The notes: a model not told the origin generated them from the sequence alone. A DNA stretch of 37,816 bases from Rhodospirillaceae bacterium UBA4468 (GCA_002389385.1 DGOK01000063.1:1-37816); one strand, 5' to 3'; shown: positions 1 to 8,312, counted from the stretch's first letter. A program made the numbers and translations.

Positions 1-1409
1 GGTAAAGGTTCACGACTACTTATCCGGTCATCGGCCTCGCCAAACAGGTCCTTAATCCCCCGAACAGCCGCGTTTGAAACCACTTCGGCGACATGCCCCC
101 ATTCACCGTCGAGGCTACCAGCAATCACGGTATTTTCTTGAACCGCCTTACCAACTTCGTCACCAGTGACCGTATCAACACGCCAAATAATACGAATATA
201 TTGACGACCACTCACAGGCTCACCCGTGTTAACTACGCCTTGTATAACGAATCCTGCCTGACGCGGGTCTTCAGAAATCGTCAAATCACGTCCCCGGAGC
301 GCCGTTTTCAACGCAGCAGTTAACGCTTCATTCCCATTTCCGGGCGCGCCCCGCACGGGCTTAATTAAAAATGCCGGCTGTCCCCACCTTACCTTTGAGA
401 ACGCGGCACCACCTTTTCCTATTGGTCTGGCATCACCAGCCCGCCGTTCAGCAGCGCCTGTGTACGACTTTAATTATTCAAGAAAACTCTCGTTATCTTC
501 TTCCGATGCTTGCGTCGTCCCTCCAGGTGGAGGGGATACGTTCACAGCGCCTGGCGTAAGGGCACGTGGTAGAGATGATGCAGGCAATGGTGCTTGCTCA
601 AGCAACGACGGCAAGCGTGTCGGCGCGCTCAGCTTTATAGGCTGGGTTTCGTTTTGAGCAGGCATAGGCATAGCGCTTGATGCTCCAGGCGACATAACAA
701 CCTGTCCATTTGTACGCTCCGCAATCCGCGCCAATGGCTGGCTCAAGGGGGCACTTGGCACGTCTTGAGGAGCCATATGGGAAATCGTCTCAGGATTGCT
801 CATCTGAGGTGATCTGATCATGGCTTGCTCAGGCGCCCGGGTATTCATCTCACCCGGCCGGCGCATAGACGCAAAGGTTGCCGGACCAACTTGTGTATTC
901 ACTATCTCTGCAATTTTAGGCGCTGCATCACCTATGAGAAGATTAATCGCTTCTGGCGCCGCGTTTTGCCACATACCGGCATCAATCACGACATGTTGCT
1001 GATAGCTTGCGACATGTGTGCCATAGGGCGCACGGATCGCCCATTCGACGGTCAGCCAAATGACATTTCCTCGCTGATCTGCAGTGACAACCTTACCCAC
1101 CACAGACGCACCCATTTGGTTCGGCTCATACGCCAAAATTGCCGGATGATTACTATCTCTGATTTCTGCTGCAATAGCGTCCGCTAAAACAAGCGCGGTC
1201 TGCGCAGGGGAACCTTCGAGTGGGACGACGAAGACAACTTCAGACATTTGCTCGCTTCGCGCCGCTAATTCGCCTGAAACATTCTATACACGAGATGTAT
1301 TTGAGGGCGTTTGCGCAGTGCATCCTGAAAGCAGGAATAGCCCGCTCAGCAACGCACACAGTACGCCATAGGCAAGTCGTACACAGATGCACGATCGCCA
1401 TTTTTCCAC
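1..1409 (-). pseudogene. Lipoprotein paralogue interrupted by two in-frame stop codons; 3' end outside the window
   Basis: One minus-strand frame reads from a GTG at 1409 to the window edge and is broken only by TAG (1284-1286) and TAA (474-476). The first part encodes a lipoprotein signal ending in lipobox LLSGC. The middle part has its own ATG at 1247 and 257 codons; it carries an N-terminal domain and then a Pro/Ala/Met-rich stretch of about 130 residues. The last part, after the TAA, includes GAPGNGNEAL and AGSLDGEWG. These match VTGAPGDGNAAL and AGSLDGRWG of the neighbouring lipoprotein at 1481-2467, so the two are tandem paralogues. The frame is kept across both stops, which points to nonsense mutations in one gene rather than three genes. 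Other genes here stop normally with TAA and TAG, so code reassignment is unlikely. The 474-1247 part could still be expressed alone. Function is unknown. Confidence 0.7.
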
Positions 1410-1480
1410 CCGCCGTGAGAAATATATCGCCACAGTTAGAATCTATCAGTCCCAGCCATTGTTTTCAGTAAAAAGTGCGA

Positions 1481-2467
1481 TTAATTTGGCGGCGGCGGTG
1501 CCCAGCCTGGAACACGCCTCAGATTTGGCTTCGGTAATTCCTGCACTTCGTATCGCTTTCTGGAGCCACTCCCAAGATCCGGCACCCTCAACTTGGAAGG
1601 GTCATGCCGTTTAATCACGGCCATAATGCCATCCATTGCCGCAGCGGCAACGAACGCAGCCGTGCGTCCCCATCGACCATCAAGACTACCCGCAGGCACA
1701 GCATTTGCCTGTTCAGCGCGGCCAACTTCCTTGCCATCAACATCTTTGACCAACCATAGGATTTTAACGGCCTGTGCGCCCTTTTCAGGCTCACCTACGT
1801 CAACGTTTGCAGTGACTGTAAATACGGCTTCCTCTGAATTACTGGCAAGCTTTAAGCCGCCACCACCCAGAGCAACGGCCATTGAGCGTTTGAGTGCCGC
1901 ATTGCCATCCCCAGGTGCCCCAGTAACGTCACCGATCAGCACACCATTACGGCCCAAAAAGCGGTCTTGCCCCGCTGAATTAAAGCAGTCGCCCAAGATA
2001 AGTTTGGCAACACGCGTACTGACAGAGGTGCCAATTTGGCTAAGTATGGGTGGAGAGCCGTAATCCCATTCTGTACGACTTGCAGGCACATCTTGAACGA
2101 ACGTCGATATCGGCCCTTCTCCACGAACTGCAAGTTGCCAGCCGATACTATAGAGAGTTCTGGCCACAGTTGAAGCATCATTGGTCACGACATTGCCAGT
2201 TAACACAAAACGGCTGCGATCCAGCCCTTCTGTTGCTGCTAGAATTTCAAAATCCTTTTCCAGATGCTTAACAATCGATTGCGCAAGCAATAAGCCCATC
2301 GGTGGCGTACTGCCCGTAATTGGCATAACTTCAACACCTTCGAAAAAGATGTTTGTTGCCAGCGCGTTTGGTGTGTTCACAGCATCCCGCTCAAACGGGC
2401 GCGGTAACTTGCCACATCCTGCCAGCATAAAAACTGCCAGTGTTAAAATGGACGCTGCGCGCAACAT
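1481..2467 (-). CDS. Predicted outer-membrane lipoprotein, intact tandem paralogue
   Basis: The protein of about 328 residues begins with a short hydrophobic signal and a lipobox LAGC with Cys18, so it should be lipidated and exported. I chose the ATG at 2467 because an AAAGGG Shine-Dalgarno sequence lies just before it and the lipobox then falls at a normal distance. A longer in-frame start exists at 2494. There are two domains. The first (about residues 30-160) resembles the N-terminal half of the broken paralogue downstream. The second (about 180-300) contains VTGAPGDGNAAL, VKILWLVKDVDG and AGSLDGRWG. The tail is rich in Pro and ends in a run of prolines. I do not recognise a named family and assign no function beyond an envelope lipoprotein. 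It is the last intact gene of the operon that starts with pgeF. Confidence 0.8.
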   Translation of the reverse strand: MLRAASILTLAVFMLAGCGKLPRPFERDAVNTPNALATNIFFEGVEVMPITGSTPPMGLLLAQSIVKHLEKDFEILAATEGLDRSRFVLTGNVVTNDASTVARTLYSIGWQLAVRGEGPISTFVQDVPASRTEWDYGSPPILSQIGTSVSTRVAKLILGDCFNSAGQDRFLGRNGVLIGDVTGAPGDGNAALKRSMAVALGGGGLKLASNSEEAVFTVTANVDVGEPEKGAQAVKILWLVKDVDGKEVGRAEQANAVPAGSLDGRWGRTAAFVAAAAMDGIMAVIKRHDPSKLRVPDLGSGSRKRYEVQELPKPNLRRVPGWAPPPPN

Positions 2468-2477
2468 CAAGAACCCT

Positions 2478-2558
2478 TTACGATATACCAACACCGATCA
2501 CACATGTCGCCAGCATGCCGAGCATTAAAATTACCAAAAAAATCATCATATGGGGCAT
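2478..2558 (-). CDS. Possible 26-residue single-span membrane peptide
   Basis: A short frame starts with ATG at 2558, ten bases after the stop of the M24 gene, and ends with TAA at 2478-2480. That stop merges into the AAAGGG ribosome site of the next lipoprotein gene. The peptide is almost wholly hydrophobic (Met, Ile, Leu, Val, Phe, Ala), with one Cys and no charged residue apart from a His near the start, so it would form one membrane span. Its tight fit between two operon genes suggests translation or translational coupling. The ribosome site is weak (AGG about 9 bases upstream). It could be a chance frame. Confidence 0.35.
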   Translation of the reverse strand: MPHMMIFLVILMLGMLATCVIGVGIS

Positions 2559-2567
2559 ACAAAAAAC

Positions 2568-3722
2568 CTATGGCACATGAATTAGGTCGAGTGATGACCG
2601 GGACAATCGCTCAGCAGTGCCGGACGTTGTCAAAACGGTCTCACCTAAACACATGGCCAATTCAGCATCACTATCAAAGATAATCATGTGACAGAAATAG
2701 ACCATACCAGCTTCAATTTCGACGGGATTGTCAGCATATAACATCGGCCAATCCATCCAATTTGGCTCAAAGGTTGTGCCAAGACTATACCCACATGCAT
2801 TCAAGCGATGCTGTCCCATACCTGCACGGTCAATAACATCCGCATGCGCTTGGAACGCATCCCCAACGATATTGCCAGGCTTCAATGATTCCTCGACCGC
2901 CATCAATGCTTCATGCGCAACGTCGTACATGCGCTTTTGAGCATCAGGCATCTCGCCAAAAACCATGGTCCGGAACATCGCCGCATGATAGTGCCTGTAC
3001 GCCCCTGCCCATTCCAAATTCAACTGATCGTTGGAGCTCAAGTCTCGCCGACCCGTCTTGGTGCGGCACAACAAGGCGTCTTCCGCTGACCCAATAATGA
3101 ACGGATTTCCAGGATAGTCGCCGCCACCTTTAAACACGGCACCTTGCATTGCAGCCAGCACATCCCCTTCTGATACGCCCGGAGCCGCCGTTGAGATGGC
3201 AGCGTCCAGTGCATCATCCGCAAGTTCAGCAGCGCGCCTGACGTAGGCGATCTCGGCGGCGCTTTTAACAACACGAAGACGGGTGACCAACTCAGATGCA
3301 TCGACTAGAGTGCAAAATCCATCAAGAGCGGCTTCAAGGCGTTTGCCGTTCCGCGCGGTCAAACCATACGATTCGTACTCGACACCCAGACGCTGCCCCT
3401 CGCACCCGTGCTCACGCAAAATCCCTGCAAGCTCGACGGCTGGCTGTGCATCAGAGTGATCCACCCAGATACGAACGTCTTCGATAACTGATGTGTGTTT
3501 GGCCTGACGCAGATCGGCAGAGCGCGTCAGCAATGTCATTTTTCCATCGGCACCCAAATAAAGACACTGAAAGAATACGTACCCAAAAGTATCGTAGCCG
3601 GTCAGATAAAACATAGTTTCCTGGCGAAAGATCAACAACCCATCAAGCCCATCTGCTGCCATCGAAGCGCATGTACGTTTCCGACGCTCAGCCAGTTCTT
3701 GTTCGCTAAAGTGCAGTGCCAT
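2568..3722 (-). CDS. M24-family hydrolase, creatinase/ectoine-hydrolase-like, metal ligands not conserved
   Basis: The 384-residue protein has the two-domain layout of the M24 pita-bread family: an N-terminal creatinase-type domain (about 1-145) and a C-terminal catalytic fold (about 150-380). True metallopeptidases of this family use Asp, Asp, His, Glu, Glu as metal ligands. Here the first Asp position reads Glu237 (LNLEWAGAY), the second falls in HYHAAMF, the His region reads NACGYSLG, and the last Glu region reads CLGETVLTT. The GYSLG and EPNW motifs resemble the non-peptidase branch that includes ectoine hydrolase DoeA and creatinase. I therefore expect a C-N hydrolase on a small substrate, not an Xaa-Pro aminopeptidase, though automatic annotation may say the latter. 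Its ATG overlaps the pgeF stop in a TAATG, so the two are translationally coupled. Confidence 0.8.
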   Translation of the reverse strand: MALHFSEQELAERRKRTCASMAADGLDGLLIFRQETMFYLTGYDTFGYVFFQCLYLGADGKMTLLTRSADLRQAKHTSVIEDVRIWVDHSDAQPAVELAGILREHGCEGQRLGVEYESYGLTARNGKRLEAALDGFCTLVDASELVTRLRVVKSAAEIAYVRRAAELADDALDAAISTAAPGVSEGDVLAAMQGAVFKGGGDYPGNPFIIGSAEDALLCRTKTGRRDLSSNDQLNLEWAGAYRHYHAAMFRTMVFGEMPDAQKRMYDVAHEALMAVEESLKPGNIVGDAFQAHADVIDRAGMGQHRLNACGYSLGTTFEPNWMDWPMLYADNPVEIEAGMVYFCHMIIFDSDAELAMCLGETVLTTSGTAERLSRSSLDLIHVP

Positions 3723-4492
3723 TATGTATTCTCCAAAACGATTGTCGACAATTGCCTGCCGTAATCGGGTTCTTTGCGATGGGTTGTCAGACGGTAGCTG
3801 AAAAATTTATTTCCATCGGCGTATGTATCAAGGCCGAGGACTTCAATAGAACCAACGCCGCATTCGCTTAAGCGATGCCGAACATAGCTCGGGAGATCAA
3901 ACTGATATTTGCCCTTTGCAATCCCATCCTCGAAAAAGCGACTGTTGCCTGATCCAGCTTCCATAAATGATGTTCGAAAATCAGCACCCACTTCATAAGA
4001 CTTGGGCCCAATACACGGTCCAACACTTGCAACAATAGAATCAGCCCTGGCACCTGCATCAATCATCATACTAACCGTTGCATCGACGACGCCCCCCAGC
4101 GCGCCCTTCCAGCCAGCATGCGCCGCGCCAATCACACACGCGCCTGCGTCCGAGAATAAAACGGGCGCACAATCTGCCGTCAGTATACCAAGGGCTATGC
4201 CCCTCTGGCTCGTGACCATGCCGTCCGCCTTTGGGGAATCGCCCAGCGCCCATGCTTCATCGACCATCACAACTTCAGCAGAATGATACTGATAAGCTGT
4301 GACCAGGGCCTCAGGCTCCTGATCCAGACACGCCATCGCGCGCGCACGATTATCAATCACGTTGTCGCGTTTATCTGATGAGCCGGGGCCACAATTCAGC
4401 GACCCATAGATACCGTCACTGACGCCGCCTTGGCGTGTAAAAAAGGCGTGCCGGACATTTGTCTCAGCTGAGATATTCTTTGCTGTAATCAT
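3722..4492 (-). CDS. pgeF: Peptidoglycan editing factor PgeF (YfiH/LACC1 family)
   Basis: This is a member of the DUF152/laccase-domain family. Members act as purine nucleoside phosphorylase/deaminase enzymes, and in E. coli PgeF removes wrongly incorporated serine-containing muropeptide precursors. Family hallmarks are clear: HAFFTRQGGVS near the start, YQYHSAEV, LTADCAPVLF, GAAHAGWKGA and VGPCIGPKSYEV, which carry the His/Cys zinc ligands. I chose the ATG at 4492 because it gives the usual family N-terminus. The frame stays open to 4573, but the extra 27 residues do not look like this family. The gene heads the minus-strand operon and diverges from the GlcG-like gene at 4632. In many alphaproteobacteria pgeF directly follows midA; here a two-gene islet separates them. 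Confidence 0.92.
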   Translation of the reverse strand: MITAKNISAETNVRHAFFTRQGGVSDGIYGSLNCGPGSSDKRDNVIDNRARAMACLDQEPEALVTAYQYHSAEVVMVDEAWALGDSPKADGMVTSQRGIALGILTADCAPVLFSDAGACVIGAAHAGWKGALGGVVDATVSMMIDAGARADSIVASVGPCIGPKSYEVGADFRTSFMEAGSGNSRFFEDGIAKGKYQFDLPSYVRHRLSECGVGSIEVLGLDTYADGNKFFSYRLTTHRKEPDYGRQLSTIVLENT

Positions 4493-4631
4493 GAACCGAT
4501 TATTGATGAAACATCGCCGCCTTGAAAGCCCCCGCATCAGCATATTTCCAGGCCTCTTTACATATTCGATCATAAGAATATGTTATAAGATGAGAAAACA
4601 TTTCAATGACTGGTATAGGAGCTCAAACGTT

Positions 4632-5150
4632 ATGCTAAAGAATACGTATCGAATTCTCAGAGGAACCGCCATGGCGCTTACTGTCATTGCCTTCAGCGCA
4701 GGGACACCAGCGCAAGCCGCTGATGTGCTTAATGTAAAAATAATCGGCACTGACCTCGCCAGAGACTTGGCAGACGGAACCGTCAAAGCCTGTGAAGACA
4801 AAGGCTATTCAATCACTGCCGCAGTTGTTGATCGATCAGGTCAGATCATCGCTGTATTGCGCAGTCAGTTCGCTGCAATCCAGATACTGGATATTGCTGC
4901 TGGCAAAGCCCGCGCGGCGATTATGGCGGGCACTCCAACAACTAATCTACGTGCAAACCGTCCGGACCTCGCAGCAAATCTGATGCATCTTGATGGCATC
5001 ATGATGATGGACGGTGGACTTCCGATTAATGCCGCAGGTGTTCGGATTGGCGCGGTTGGCGTCAGCGGTGCACCAGGTGGTGACATTGACGAAGCATGCG
5101 CACAAGAAGCACTTAATACGCTTGTCGATCGCATCGAATTTGCTGAGTAA
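4632..5150 (+). CDS. Exported GlcG/HbpS-family protein
   Basis: The 172-residue product has a Sec signal peptide of about 27 residues ending in TPAQA-AD, followed by a GlcG/HbpS (DUF336) domain. That domain is recognised from DLADGTVKACEDKGYSITAA, VVDRSGQIIAVLR, GKARAAI and the glycine-rich GVRIGAVGVSGAPGG-DEACAQ. HbpS proteins bind haem and can sense redox stress; GlcG belongs to glycolate loci. Here there is no glycolate oxidase, so the cargo is unknown. I chose the ATG at 4632, after an AGGAG, because it gives a proper signal peptide; the frame is open from 4491. The next gene in the same direction is DUF2892 with an FNR-type box between them. The leader places it in the periplasm. Confidence 0.85.
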   Translation: MLKNTYRILRGTAMALTVIAFSAGTPAQAADVLNVKIIGTDLARDLADGTVKACEDKGYSITAAVVDRSGQIIAVLRSQFAAIQILDIAAGKARAAIMAGTPTTNLRANRPDLAANLMHLDGIMMMDGGLPINAAGVRIGAVGVSGAPGGDIDEACAQEALNTLVDRIEFAE

Positions 5151-5162
5151 ATTTACACACAA

Positions 5163-5176
5163 TTGATCTAGATCAA
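5163..5176. promoter_or_regulatory. FNR/ANR/FixK-type operator
   Basis: The sequence TTGATCTAGATCAA is a perfect palindrome that matches the consensus TTGAT-N4-ATCAA of the FNR/ANR/FixK group. It lies in the 84-base gap after the GlcG-like gene. Weak -10 elements lie downstream: TACATT at 5199-5204, which would put the box near -41.5, and TATAAT at 5208-5213. The box would make the DUF2892 gene respond to low oxygen. The assignment rests on the motif and spacing only. Confidence 0.65.
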
Positions 5177-5234
5177 GGTGCCATACGACGTCCTACAATA
5201 CATTATATATAATGTGAATATGTAGGAGAATATA

Positions 5235-5429
5235 ATGAACGCGAACGTAGGTGGAATTGATCGATTGTTGAGAATAGTTGTGGGACTAGGCCTTATTGCC
5301 TTCGCACTCCTAAGTCAGCACGAGTACGCAATGTGGGGATGGGTTGGTGTAGTTCCACTCGCAACAGCATTATTTCGACGGTACCCCGTCTACCCCCCAT
5401 TTGGCATCTCAACCTGTAAATCGGATTAA
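5235..5429 (+). CDS. DUF2892 (YgaP-type) small inner-membrane protein
   Basis: The 64-residue protein matches the DUF2892 pattern: an N-terminal NVGGIDRLLRIVVG, a first membrane helix, a short polar turn, a second helix (GWVGVVPLATALF), and then a C-terminal CPxxGxxTC-like end that here reads PVYPPFGISTCKSD with one Cys. Members sit in the inner membrane, often fused to or beside rhodanese domains, and their role is unclear. A GTAGGAG ribosome site precedes the ATG. The promoter region holds an FNR-type box. The gene ends 2 bases before the converging midA stop, so the two 3' ends almost touch. Confidence 0.85.
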   Translation: MNANVGGIDRLLRIVVGLGLIAFALLSQHEYAMWGWVGVVPLATALFRRYPVYPPFGISTCKSD

Positions 5430-5431
5430 GC

Positions 5432-6517
5432 TTAGCGCACCGTCTCAAATGCAGGCGGTGCAGCGCTTTCCAGAGGCGTCAAAGCGATCACTTTAAACAA
5501 GCGTCCCATCGCGTCATGATCGACTAAGCGTCGTCGTGCCGTTGCGATATCTTGGGCCTGATCTTTCGTTGCGTTGGCCAAGAGCGATGCCGCACGCGCC
5601 GCGATCCCTAGACGCTCAAGGAGTGTCCCTTGCTCAATAGGGCCCCAGACACGCGCACCAGCAGCCTCTGCACCCACCTTAACGTCTGCGAAATTGACAT
5701 GCGCGGTCAGGTCGTTTTCACCCGGACAATCAAGTGGGTCGGCATAAGCGTGCTTACTCAACGCCTGTAATGTTTCGCCTAATACGTTCTCAGCATACCC
5801 ATAATCGACGATGAGTGCGGCGCCCCCATCTGATGCAACGCGATGTGCAATATTTTGAACCGCCACCTGCACAATAGGGGCGTCTTCATAAATACTGCCA
5901 TCGGATGCCGCCCTGAACTTTTCAGGAATAACGGAGTCGTCCACACGTTCGCCTAAGCCAAAGACGAATTGATCACCGCTAAGCGTGACGACCCGCTCAT
6001 ACCATCCTCCGTCACTTCGGATATATTGGCGTATCGGCAGCGCATCCAAAAACTCGTTGGCCAGAAAAATCACTGGGCCTTGCGGCACTGTCGCTAAATC
6101 CGTGTGCCACGTCACATTACAAGGCGTGTCTTTTAGTGAATTCTGTTGCGCCTTGGTCAGCGTTGGACTGGTCTCAACCATATGCACATCAAGTGCATCC
6201 ATAACGCCTGGCACACCACGCAAAGCCCGCAGCGTATCCTTCATCAACGTGCCTCGACCGGGGCCAATCTCAATAAGATGAACTTTTGAAGGCCCCCCTA
6301 TTTGTTGCCAAACAACGCCAGCCCAAAGTCCAAGTAACTCGCCAAACATCTGACTGATTTCTGGTGCCGTCGTGAAATCGCCCGCACGCCCCAGGGGATC
6401 GCGGGTCATGTAATACCCATGATCGGGATCAGCAAGACAGGCATTCATCCATGCCTCGACGGAGATCGGACCCTCCGTCTCGATGCGTGCTCTTAATTGT
6501 GCCGCAAGCTGCGACAT
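5432..6517 (-). CDS. midA: MidA/NDUFAF7-family SAM-dependent methyltransferase
   Basis: This DUF185 protein of about 361 residues is the bacterial homologue of mitochondrial NDUFAF7/MidA, an arginine methyltransferase needed for complex I assembly. Hallmarks are ISVEAWMNACLADPDHGYY near the N-terminus, GRAGDFTTAPEISQMFGELLG, the SAM-binding IEIGPGRGTLM, VETSPTLTKAQ, LANEFLDALPI and ALIVDYGY. I chose the ATG at 6517, one base after the lgt stop (TGATATG), which suggests coupling to lgt; the frame is open to 6565 inside lgt. Gene order hldD-lgt-midA on one strand suggests one transcript. The bacterial substrate cannot be read from the sequence. Confidence 0.93.
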   Translation of the reverse strand: MSQLAAQLRARIETEGPISVEAWMNACLADPDHGYYMTRDPLGRAGDFTTAPEISQMFGELLGLWAGVVWQQIGGPSKVHLIEIGPGRGTLMKDTLRALRGVPGVMDALDVHMVETSPTLTKAQQNSLKDTPCNVTWHTDLATVPQGPVIFLANEFLDALPIRQYIRSDGGWYERVVTLSGDQFVFGLGERVDDSVIPEKFRAASDGSIYEDAPIVQVAVQNIAHRVASDGGAALIVDYGYAENVLGETLQALSKHAYADPLDCPGENDLTAHVNFADVKVGAEAAGARVWGPIEQGTLLERLGIAARAASLLANATKDQAQDIATARRRLVDHDAMGRLFKVIALTPLESAAPPAFETVR

Positions 6518-6518
6518 A

Positions 6519-7307
6519 TCAGATCGGGTCCCGCCTGCGTGCGCGGATAATGAAGAACACGCCAACCGCGATCATCGGTAACGACAACCATTGACCCCAC
6601 GTCGTGCCAAACGCCAGGAACCCTATATATGTATCAGGCTCGCGGAACACCTCGCCAATAATCCGCGCGATGCCATAGCCGGCGATAAACACGCCCACCA
6701 ATAAACCAGGGCGACGGCGCAAGTTTTCTCGCCGAAACAAAATAAACAGAATGATGAACAGCAAAGCCCCTTCTAACGCCGCCTCATAAAGCTGACTTGG
6801 GTGACGTGGATCGGGGCCACCTGTCGGAAAGACAACAGCCCACGGCACATCAGCGGTACGACCCCACAATTCTGAATTGATGAAATTCGCGATGCGCCCA
6901 AAAAACAACCCTATCGGTGCAGCACACCCCACCAAGTCACCAAACCTGAGCGGATTGATCCCGCGCTTGCGCGTAAAGATATACGTCGCGATGACGACTC
7001 CTAAGAAACCGCCATGGAAAGACATGCCGCCTTCCCAAACCGCGATAATTTTGGCTGGGTTCGCCATGTAATAATCAAATTGGTAAAACAGCACCATCCC
7101 AGCGCGACCACCAAGGATGACACCAAACGTTGCCCAGACGAGATAATCATCAACCGCAAGCGCATCGCACACAGCAGGGTCACGTTCAGCCAGACGCTTG
7201 ATGTAAAGCCATCCCAGAACCAGACCTGCGATATACGCCAGCGAATACCAACGTACGGCAAAGAATCCGACCTCGAAGATAACCGGGTCAATGTTTGGGA
7301 ACGGCAT
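6519..7307 (-). CDS. lgt: Prolipoprotein diacylglyceryl transferase Lgt
   Basis: Lgt moves diacylglycerol from phosphatidylglycerol to the lipobox cysteine of prolipoproteins in the inner membrane. The product has about seven membrane helices. Signatures are RWYSLAYIAGLVLGW at the N-terminus, GGMSFHGGFLG, GRIANFINSELWGR (the Lgt signature with the catalytic region), and HPSQLYEAALEG. I prefer the ATG at 7307 because MPFPNIDP is the usual family start; an in-frame ATG at 7319 is also possible, and neither has a strong ribosome site. The gene starts about 20 bases after the hldD stop and abuts midA. Lgt is needed to lipidate the lipoproteins encoded near 1-2.5 kb. Confidence 0.96.
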   Translation of the reverse strand: MPFPNIDPVIFEVGFFAVRWYSLAYIAGLVLGWLYIKRLAERDPAVCDALAVDDYLVWATFGVILGGRAGMVLFYQFDYYMANPAKIIAVWEGGMSFHGGFLGVVIATYIFTRKRGINPLRFGDLVGCAAPIGLFFGRIANFINSELWGRTADVPWAVVFPTGGPDPRHPSQLYEAALEGALLFIILFILFRRENLRRRPGLLVGVFIAGYGIARIIGEVFREPDTYIGFLAFGTTWGQWLSLPMIAVGVFFIIRARRRDPI

Positions 7308-7325
7308 GGCGTAAAACATCAGGGC

Positions 7326-8312
7326 TTAGCGGTATGGGTCATCGGCAGAAAGGAAATCCTGCACATACTGACCAACGCCGTCTTCAAGCGACAAAAACGG
7401 CTGCGCATATCCAGCATCGCGGAGCTTGGTCATATTTGCTTCGGTGAAGTATTGATACTTCTCGCGGATATCTTCAGGCGTCGGTGTGTACTCAACAGAA
7501 AATTCACGGTCCATCGCGGTATACACAGCCTTGGCTAAATCGAGAAAGCTCCGGGCGTTTCCTGTGCCTAAGTTAAACAGACCAGAAACAGACGGTGTTT
7601 CTAAAAGCCAGGATATAACATTCGCACAATCATCGACCGAGACGAAATCTCGAAGTTGCCCGCCGTCTTCGTAATCTGGATTGTGGGATTTGAACAAACG
7701 GCATGTTTCGCCACGTGCAGCTATTGGCTGGATTTGTGAGACCACACTTTGCATGCGGCCTTTGTGGTATTCGTTCGGGCCATACACATTAAAGAACCGG
7801 AGCCCCGCCCATTGCGGTGGCCGCGGCACATCGTTACGCAACTCGGCTTCAACCCAGCGATCAAATAATAGCTTTGACCAACCATAAGGGTTGAGCGGCC
7901 GTAACTTAGACAATCCGCCCTGAGACATTCCATCATTGAAACCTTCATTGCCATCGCCGTACGTCGCCGCTGACGATGCATAGACATATGATTTATCGTG
8001 CTCAGCGCACCATGTCCAAAGGTCTCGAGATAAACGGAAGTTCGTTTCAACAATAAGATCAGCATCGCGTTCCGTGGTCGCGGAAATCGCGCCCATGTGC
8101 ACGACCCCATCAATCGCGCGGGTATTTTCGGCCAGGAACGCATGTACATTATCAGGATGGACGATATCCGCGAGTGGTCGCTTGGCGATGTTGCGCCACT
8201 TGTCCCCATCACGCAGACGGTCTACAATCACCAAAGGACCTGCATCACGCGCATCGAGCGTGTGCGCAACGTTTGATCCGATAAATCCGGCGCCACCGGT
8301 AATTACATACAT
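7326..8312 (-). CDS. hldD: ADP-L-glycero-D-manno-heptose 6-epimerase HldD
   Basis: This is a short-chain dehydrogenase-type epimerase that makes ADP-L-glycero-D-manno-heptose for the lipopolysaccharide inner core, using NADP. The Rossmann motif GGAGFIGSN is at residues 6-14. HMGAISATTE and YASSAATYGDG are typical of HldD, YGWSK gives the Tyr-Lys catalytic pair, and FFNVYGPNEYHKGRMQS is an HldD-specific stretch. At 328 residues the length is normal. A GAGGAAA ribosome site supports the ATG at 8312. It leads the hldD-lgt-midA group and diverges from ubiK. Its presence implies a heptose-containing LPS. Confidence 0.95.
   Translation of the reverse strand: MYVITGGAGFIGSNVAHTLDARDAGPLVIVDRLRDGDKWRNIAKRPLADIVHPDNVHAFLAENTRAIDGVVHMGAISATTERDADLIVETNFRLSRDLWTWCAEHDKSYVYASSAATYGDGNEGFNDGMSQGGLSKLRPLNPYGWSKLLFDRWVEAELRNDVPRPPQWAGLRFFNVYGPNEYHKGRMQSVVSQIQPIAARGETCRLFKSHNPDYEDGGQLRDFVSVDDCANVISWLLETPSVSGLFNLGTGNARSFLDLAKAVYTAMDREFSVEYTPTPEDIREKYQYFTEANMTKLRDAGYAQPFLSLEDGVGQYVQDFLSADDPYR

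Noticed and set aside
1..1409. Stop codon reassignment to explain the interrupted lipoprotein
   Set aside because: TAA and TAG end other intact genes here, for example the lipoprotein at 1481 (TAA) and the sugar dehydrogenase at 13359 (TAG).
4491..4631. N-terminal extension of the GlcG-like protein
   Set aside because: It overlaps the pgeF start and would bury the signal peptide; the ATG at 4632 with AGGAG is better.
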